From positions 298,259,080-298,323,079 of the forward strand of contig NC_085136.1 of NCBI RefSeq assembly GCF_035046485.1: DNA of 64,000 nt. Reading direction: 5' to 3'. Both the position numbers and the translations under genes were made by a program. Below, piece after piece: positions 56,501 through 64,000 of this stretch. Positions within the stretch are counted from its first letter, which is position 1. Every line of letters begins with the position of its first letter. The notes beneath the pieces were generated by a model. That model worked only from the letters and a program-made list of their open reading frames with translations. It made no database searches and was not told the DNA's origin. Source of the stretch: Aedes albopictus. Its lineage: Eukaryota; Arthropoda; Insecta; Diptera; Culicidae.

Positions 56501-59500
56501 CAGAACCTGTTCCGAAGTCACCGGATGACCGGTTGACCTAATCAGGTCCGAAATTACATATTTAGAATAATCTGTCACTAACAACGACAATAACATGCTG
56601 TTTTCCAGTCGAAATTATGATCATATGGTAATATTACGGATCATGCCACACCTAGATCCGCCCCGCAGAAAAGGGGGGAGGGTCATAGGGGGATCCCCGC
56701 CAAACCATTGTAAAGCTACACTCTTCCCCTTGATGATGCTTCAAACCGAATGCAATTTGGTGCCCTAGTTTCGGAGAACGAGCCATTTGAAGTCAGAAAG
56801 AATCGTCCCGGGCGGTTAAGGGTTAAAGGGTGAAAATTAGCTATGGCGAATAATTGGTACTATAGCCGTAATTGGTACTCTTACCCTAGTTTTTCATATG
56901 CTTGCGGATGTTTGATTTTCAGAAAAAAAAATCTTTTGAATATTCCAAGCTCCCGTAGGTGTAAAATAACTCATATGTTAAATTGGGGATTTCTTACAAT
57001 TTTCAAGGTACAAGAACTTCTTTAACCTTCTTCGTGCATTAGCTTGCGCTCACCTCGCTGACCTAGTACATGTTTAGGGGTCATAATGACCCCAATGCAA
57101 GAATAGGGTTAATTGTTTCGATATTGTTGCGCCCAGGAAAAAAAAAAGGATTTTCTAGTTTCTCCTCCTAAATATAAGAAATCGTGTACGAATCTTTTGT
57201 GGTCTGTCAAGCTACCTTTGTGGTATTTCCATCCAGGTTTTTACCTTTGTGATAGGTATTATATTTAAGAAATCACTACAAGTTAAAGATACATTTCGGG
57301 GGTTCTTTCACAAAATCTTCAATGGATTTCCAGAAATTCTTCTACGGGCACTTTAAAAACCTATCAAAATTTCATTCTATAATTTCTCCAGGGTTTCTTT
57401 TTGTAATATCTCATGATAATCTTCAAAAATTCTTCCGAAAATCATTAATTAAAAAGGAAAAAAATCGGGTATTTTCTAAGAAACTTCATCACGATTGCCT
57501 TCAGGGATTTCTCTTAGAAATCCTTCAGAAATTCTTCCATTAATTTCTTTAGGAAATTCTTAGTTTTCTTTTGAAATTTTCTCCAAAGTTATCAAGAGAT
57601 TACCCTAGAAATTCATTTAGGAACTCTTTCTTAAAACCTTCCCAGAATATCATCCAATATTGCCCCATGAATTCTATTACAAACTCTCCCATGGATCGCT
57701 TCAGAATTTCGTCTAGAACTTCCTCCGCAATTTTCGTAAGAGGATCCCCCAGAAATTTCGTTAAAAATTCCCCTTGAAAAGCTTTCATGGGTTTCAAAAA
57801 TGCACACGCGAATTTTTTTCAGGACATCATCCACGGATTCCTTCCTAAATTCTCTCAGCGAATCTTTAAGAAAATCAAATGTGTCAAGGATTTTTTCCAA
57901 GAAAATTTTCCAAGGATATCTTCAGAAAATCTTCCACAGACTCCTTCAGAAATTATTGCAAAGATTCTTTTAGAGATTCCAGGGATTCTTTTATATTTTT
58001 TCTAGGCATTTCTTTAAACAATCCTTATGAGATCCCTCCATAAATTTGTCCATGAAATTTTCTTTGGATTTCTTCCAAAGTTAATCCACTAGTTCTCCAC
58101 TAGTAAATCACCCCAGGAATTACATTCCATCAAGGTTTGTTACAGAAACTCCTCTGTTTTTTTTTTCTAATAAATTATCCACAGGGATTATTTAACAAAT
58201 TTCTAAAGGAAATCATTTAGATATTCCCTCATGAGTTTCTCTATGAATTCTTTTAGGTAGATTTCTGTGGGTTCCTTTTGAAATTCCACCAATTACTGTA
58301 CAAGTTTTTCTAGTGATTCGTCTGAGAAATTTATTGAAAATTTCTCCAGGGATTCCTTCAAAATTTTCTACGGGGATTTCTTTTGAAGTTTTTTCAGATT
58401 CTTTTATGAATGCCTGCAGTGGTTTCTGCAGTAAATTTTCCAGATATTTCTACAGAAATTCGTACAGACTCCAGGAAGTTCACCAGAGATTTGTTCAGGG
58501 ATTGCACTGGAAATCTCTTCATAATTGTGTCCAGATATTGCACCAGGGATGCAGAAAATTATGCTGGAATTCCTCCAGAGATTTAAGTGATTCAGGCAGG
58601 AATATCTCCGGAGATTCCAGCAAGAGTTCATACAGAGATTCCTCAAGGATTTGCTTCATATATTCTTCCATGTATCACCCCAGAAATATATCCAATATTT
58701 CCTTTAAGGATAATTTCACTCATTTCTCCACGGATTCTTTAAGAAATTTATTAAAAAATATCTCAAGAGTTTTTTTTTCTAGGGATTTTGCAGACGATTT
58801 TGTATGCGTTTCTCCAGATATTAGGATTTTTTTCAGAAATTCGTCCACAGATTTCTTCAAGAATATTTTCAAACAAGCCTACAAGAATTATATTAATAGA
58901 TTTTTCCAGGACATTTCTTCTAAATGTCTCAATATTTTTTTTGTCTCTAAATTCTACCAAGGGTTTTCGGAGAAGTTACTCCAGGTATTTCTCCAGGAAG
59001 TTTTTAAGAAATTCCTACTAGGATTCCTTCAAGAATTTCTCCTGGATTTCTTTGAATGTTTCTCCAGAGATGCATTCAAAAGTACTTCCTAAGATTTTTA
59101 CAAGAATTCTACTGAATATTGCTTTGTAAATTGCTTCAGGGTTTTTTAGCGGTTTCGACTGGGGATGCTTTTGAAATATCATTGAGGAGATATGTTTATC
59201 TCTACTTCAGAATTTCAGGGGTTGCTTCAGCCTGAGATTTCTTCAAAAGTAATTTCCCGATTGTTTTAGTCTTTACAAAGCAGCTAAAACGCCTTTTGCT
59301 TCAACCGATTTACGTTTCGGTGTATATTTCATTTTTTTTTTTGGAAGGTGAAATATATTAAAAACGAAACAAAAGGCATTTTGGCTGCTCTATAAAGGCT
59401 GAAAAAGTTGGAAAATAAGCGAAATATATGTTAATTGCAGTCGTAAGCAGCCAAGCAAAAACTCCTCCATGAAGTTTTTCAGAAATTCTTCTAAAAATGT

Positions 59501-62500
59501 CTTCAACACTACTTCGGAAATTCTATCAAAGGATTCTCAAAGATTTTTTTGAAAAATTTCCTTAGTGTTTTCTGCTCAAATTTTTACAATGATTTTTTTT
59601 AGACATTAGAGATCCCTGTAGAGTAATTGCACAAAAATTACCAAAGAATTCTGTCAGGAACTCCTGAAGGAATGAGGGCTGTCTCAATAAATCCCTTAAG
59701 ATCTCCTGGCGATACCATTGAAAACTCGTAGAAGAAATTCATATTTTTTTTTTTTTGAAACACTGGACAAAAATTCTTCAAGCAATTTCTGAAGTTTTCT
59801 TATCTAAGCTATCAGAACATTTCCTGGATGAATGCCAAAGATAATACCTAGGAAAATACCTAAAGAAACACAAATAATTCATGAAAGACTTATGGAGGAA
59901 CGCTGCAAGAATTTCCATGGAATAAAAAAGCTTGAGAAACATTTATAAGGGATTCCTAGTAAATCCTTAGAGGAATTTCTGAAGCATTCTTTTAAAAAAT
60001 ATCTAAAGAAATCACAGATAAAAGTACTTGTGGAATTTTTGAAAAAAAAAACCCAATACCCCCTAGAGTAATCTCTGCAAAAGTTTTTTAATGCATTATA
60101 ATTAAAAGATTTGTTTCTGACATTATCGCTTGTAGGATGTTGGGGGTCAATATGACCCAGACAGGCTGGGTGAACGTATACCACGCCATCGTGATGCACT
60201 TAGTTAACATCTTTGAAGGGTAAAATGAGTATTGCAAGAATTATTCATAGAATTTCTAGGAAATTATCCAGGATTACCTCCAGGGACACCGGTAGAAGTT
60301 CCTTTGGGGATTTTTGAGAATTAAAAAAAAATCTGTAAGGAATGAATTTAGCAAGAATTTCTCTAAAGATGCCTCTTAATATCCCTTTCAAATGCATTTC
60401 TGTTCATAGATGTCTTTAATATTTCTCCAGGAATTTCTTCAGAGATTCTTTAAGAACTTCCCCTAGGAATTTTCCTTGGTACTTCTTCAGCAGTTTCTCA
60501 AGTAATTTATCAGATTCAGCTTGAAACTGGTCCACGGATTTCCTCAGAAATTTCTTCCGAAATTCCTCCTACCCAAGTAACCACTAAGCCGTAAAAATTG
60601 GCACCAAGTTGGTTCTATATCCACATGAAGAGCAATGTTAACAGAGCTCATTAGAACTACATCCTATAATAGATCTGCTTAAAAGCTAATTTTGGCGAAA
60701 TATTCGGCTGATATACGGCCAGCTTCAATCTGCGTACCGAGTCTCTGGTGAAAGAGTTGTCAAAAATGGGTCAAGAAAAAAGAAAAAAAAAGTTATTTAC
60801 TTTCTTTTTTTCTCTGAATGTTTTCCATCGAAGTCTATTTTTCTTCGATTTTTACAGCCTGATCCAGATTCGATCTGATGTCCTCGGGGTTGTTAGTCTT
60901 AAGTGGATGTCGTCACGTTTCCCATCTGCACCATCGATGCACCAAGAGATTGGTTTGCTCAGCACCGTATTTAAGGAAAAGAAGGCAACAAGTTGGGACA
61001 GCATTGATGTTCCGATCCGAATGTTCCGGATGATCCGATGTTCGGATCTGAAATCGGGCACAATGTGGCCGCATTGGAAATGTATAAAATGGTTTTATGG
61101 AGGGTGGAGAGAGATCTGCAGGAGATGCAGCTAGGGAAGTTTGGGAGGTTGACGAGGTTCCGTAACAAGAGGAATCAAAATGGGGCCCATCGATTAGTTT
61201 TGGTGTTCGTCTGTAGAACGATTGAAACTCCACAGATAAACATCCGATGCAATTAAATCATAATCGAGGAAGCAGGTATACATTTTCTGTTTAAATTTAA
61301 TGCTTGAAGTTTCCAACGACAAGCTTCCACCGCCCTATCGATTGTACGAAATTTCCGAGGAGATTCTATCGCCTTGCTTCGGTTCAGTTTTGTTTTGCTT
61401 GAAATCAGCTTTGATTGATATAAACGTCATGCACGCCAAGCCTTTTAACAGCTCTGTCAGGCTTCTTATTTGGCTGATAGACACTGGGTTTACAAGCACT
61501 ATAGCATAGCGTCATATACCAATATACGGCTTATTTCAGTGCTTAATGCCTGAGAGCATTTGAAAATTTCCTACTGAGCCTATTGACACGAAAAAGCTGC
61601 TGTATGACCTTTGGACCGCTTACGTTAGTGCTTAGTGGTTACTTGGGTTTCATAAAAAATGCAAGATTAGGTCAAACAGTTGGCTTATTTCATTCAATCT
61701 GAAGAATATATTATAAATGAGTCTGAGTTTTGAACCACATTCATATTTAACCTTATTTATTTGAAAAGAACGTCTAAATTATGAAACAAGTAGTTCATGC
61801 TAGAAATTTGAATACTTTCGGTGCCATTTCTCGAAATGTGAGCCGTCCAATGTATGTTATTTCAGCCAGAATACAGCCTAGAAGATATTGGGAGCTATTA
61901 GATGACGTAATAGTAGTAAACGCTGCGATTTATGCAAGTGAAATCATCATATTTCATCAAAATAATACTTTAATACGTGACTTTTCGATGGTTTGCGTTA
62001 TTTTTTTCTGTTAAAAACATTGTTTTTCGTAATTTTCCAACCAGCACTCGCCATTAAACTATCATTAGATTCTTTTGAAACACTTTCGATAAAAATAACT
62101 ACATCAAATCTCAATTTGGAATCATTTACAATATTATGAAATATTTATATGAGATGCATGTAAAATTAATATGGCAACACTTCCAAAAACAATCAAATTC
62201 AGTATTTACAAGTCGATCTATAATGCAGGTCACCATACAAAACGATTGTGTTAGACATTTTTTGAAATTTGATAGTTTTTATTATGGAATTCTAAAAATT
62301 GTACAATTCGGCTTAACGAATGTCTAGGTAAATTTTCAATTTTTCTTGTATTTTTCGACCAAAACAAAAATAATATATTGTTTCATCCCATTGAGTAATG
62401 CAAATTACCTAGAAGATCCTCCAAAAATTTAAAAAAGAACATGAAATTATTACAAGTGCGAAAAAAATAGAAAAAATATGCCTCGGCTAAACGAATGTCT

Positions 62501-64000
62501 ACCACTGTACTAGGGTATGTGTACCATTCCTTGGCCTAATATGCCAGCCGCTTTGAAAATTTTGACTATAACTCGTGAATTAATAGCACTAGAAATGATG
62601 TGTTGACCCTATCAAGCACTCTAGGCAGTGCATTTTCCTCCAATTGGAAGTAAACTAGCATAAATATTCAAGAATTTACTTAATTACGTTGAAAAGATTC
62701 GATGCGATGGTATGCAACGTTGGTCTACGGTACAAAACTTGGCCTATTAGTGGATACAACGTTGGCCTATTGCTTTCCAAGCGCTAAAACCACTTTTCCT
62801 CTCATTTTTTAATATTTCTGCTGAAGAATTATCGCTGTTTGTTCGCCAATCTTTCTTTAAAATTACATTTTTGGAGCCAAATTTTCAAAAAAACTATAAA
62901 TAAATCACTCAAACTAAAGTTCTTTCTTAATTTAGTAACGAAAACAACGCAACCCTATTGTTGTGTTATATTTTTACAATCTCCGCACACAAAATCTTTA
63001 TTCCTGTTCGTTCTTTCTGGTTCATTCGCAAGCAATGTTGTTGACGTCTCTTTTTCGGTGTTGTTGACGTCACTTTGCTGATGGGCCAAGATTTGGGTAA
63101 ATAGTGAAAAAATGTCCTCAATATTCGGCCCACATTTAATTTGTAAAATAGTTATTTTTCGTTGGAAACAAATATACAAGTTCAAAATAGTGTCTTTGAC
63201 CGTCGCATAAAATGTTCAGTTATCGAAAAGTCAATTCGAAATGTTCCAGAATCATGCCATTTATGATCATGGGTATAGACTACCCACTAAGCCGAAGAAT
63301 CATGGCGTCTACAAAAGCAATACAAAGTGACATTTTCATTCAATTTTGATGCTCCAAAGTGTTAAAATTGAAACGAAATGTTACAGTTGTTTGGCGCATA
63401 GCTTTTCCGATCTCCAGTTATGCGTGTTTGTTTGAGTTTTTGGTTACCGATAAGATAGGCCGAACGAGGGGACCATGCCAACGAAGCATCCCGATACCCT
63501 ACTTGTATGAATGTATGTACAAGAATGTTTGCGGAATATAATCTACGCTACTCTCAGAGCGTCAGAGTGGAACTCTTGTAACGTAGCAACATTGACTTGG
63601 TAATCTAGATCATTCAAACTATTCTGGAGTTAAGACTTTCAAGCTCTGCAAGCTTTACTCTGATTCTTTGAAAATCTCTGGGGGAATTCCTGGAAAAAAA
63701 TTACGAGAAATTTATGAAGAAGTTCCTTTAGGAATTCTTGAAGTATTTTCTGAAAGAATTGCTAGGAAAATTTCTTGTCGCATTCCTGGAGAAATATCTG
63801 GAAGAAATATCAGAGCCCTGAAGAAATTTTTAGAAGAGGGATTCTTGGAGTCATTTCGAGAGACTCTCAGGAACCCCGATAAGTGTGGAGCGGACCTGGG
63901 TCGATGGTTAGAACACGTGACTATCACGCCGAGGACCTGGGATCGAATCCCACTCCCGACAAACTCACAAAATGTGAGTTCTTCCTTCGGAAGGGAAGTA

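Overview
The window looks like intergenic, transposon-saturated chromosome from an aedine mosquito (Aedes type). The evidence is a split insect Osiris-family gene, tRNA-derived SINEs whose head and (AAG)n tail resemble the Aedes SINE Feilai, R1-, RTE- and RNase H-bearing LINE remnants, a Ty3/Gypsy element, many TA-, TTA-, TTAA- and 8-bp-flanked inverted-repeat elements, and long stretches of diverged simple-unit repeats. Family names come from memory of motifs, not from a search. Only one host protein-coding gene is supported.

Layout. 1-10.5 kb: relics and inverted-repeat elements (foldbacks at 0.55 and 1.85 kb, a 921-bp TA-flanked element at 5.0-6.0 kb, an 8-bp-TSD hAT-like MITE at 7.66 kb) in degenerate GGAATTCC-type and CCTGAAACGCCCC-type repeats. 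10.5-11.8 kb: about 188 tandem copies of a 7-bp unit, ending about 360 bp before a TATA box. 12.3-24.2 kb: the Osiris gene, two exons of 466 and 293 coding bases separated by a 10.7-kb intron. The intron holds a LINE nested in a SINE, a Helentron-like relic, a tRNA-SINE, a satellite-bearing element, and a second SINE with a MITE in its tRNA head. 25.4-26.3 kb: R1-like remnant split by a hAT-like MITE. 27.3-30.1 kb: an element filled with 152-bp tandem repeats. 31.1-34.4 kb: RTE-like LINE remnant. 37.0-38.3 kb: a 1.35-kb palindrome.

38.9-50.7 kb is a layered nest with readable target-site duplications. A second copy of the 152-bp-array element was hit by an R1-clade LINE (minus strand, 13-bp TSD). 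That LINE was hit by a complete Ty3/Gypsy element (plus strand, 99-bp LTRs, 5-bp TSD CTTCG) and by a hAT-like MITE. 51-57 kb holds another hAT-like MITE and a 4.7-kb TTAA-flanked foldback with inverted 161-bp arrays and a 12-bp minisatellite core. 57-64 kb is degenerate repeats, a 1.08-kb TIR element with unrecognised cargo, and a tRNA-SINE cut by the window end.

The most unusual object is the Gypsy element at 40,766-46,030. Its gag-pol reading frame is interrupted by four segments with spliceosomal GT...AG ends (603, 93, 67 and 84 bp), and their removal joins the flanking coding sequence in frame. The 603-bp one holds an array of about a dozen short hairpins whose stems change in a compensatory way. 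I infer, but cannot show, that the array sits only in unspliced genomic RNA and could mark it for export, packaging or translation control.
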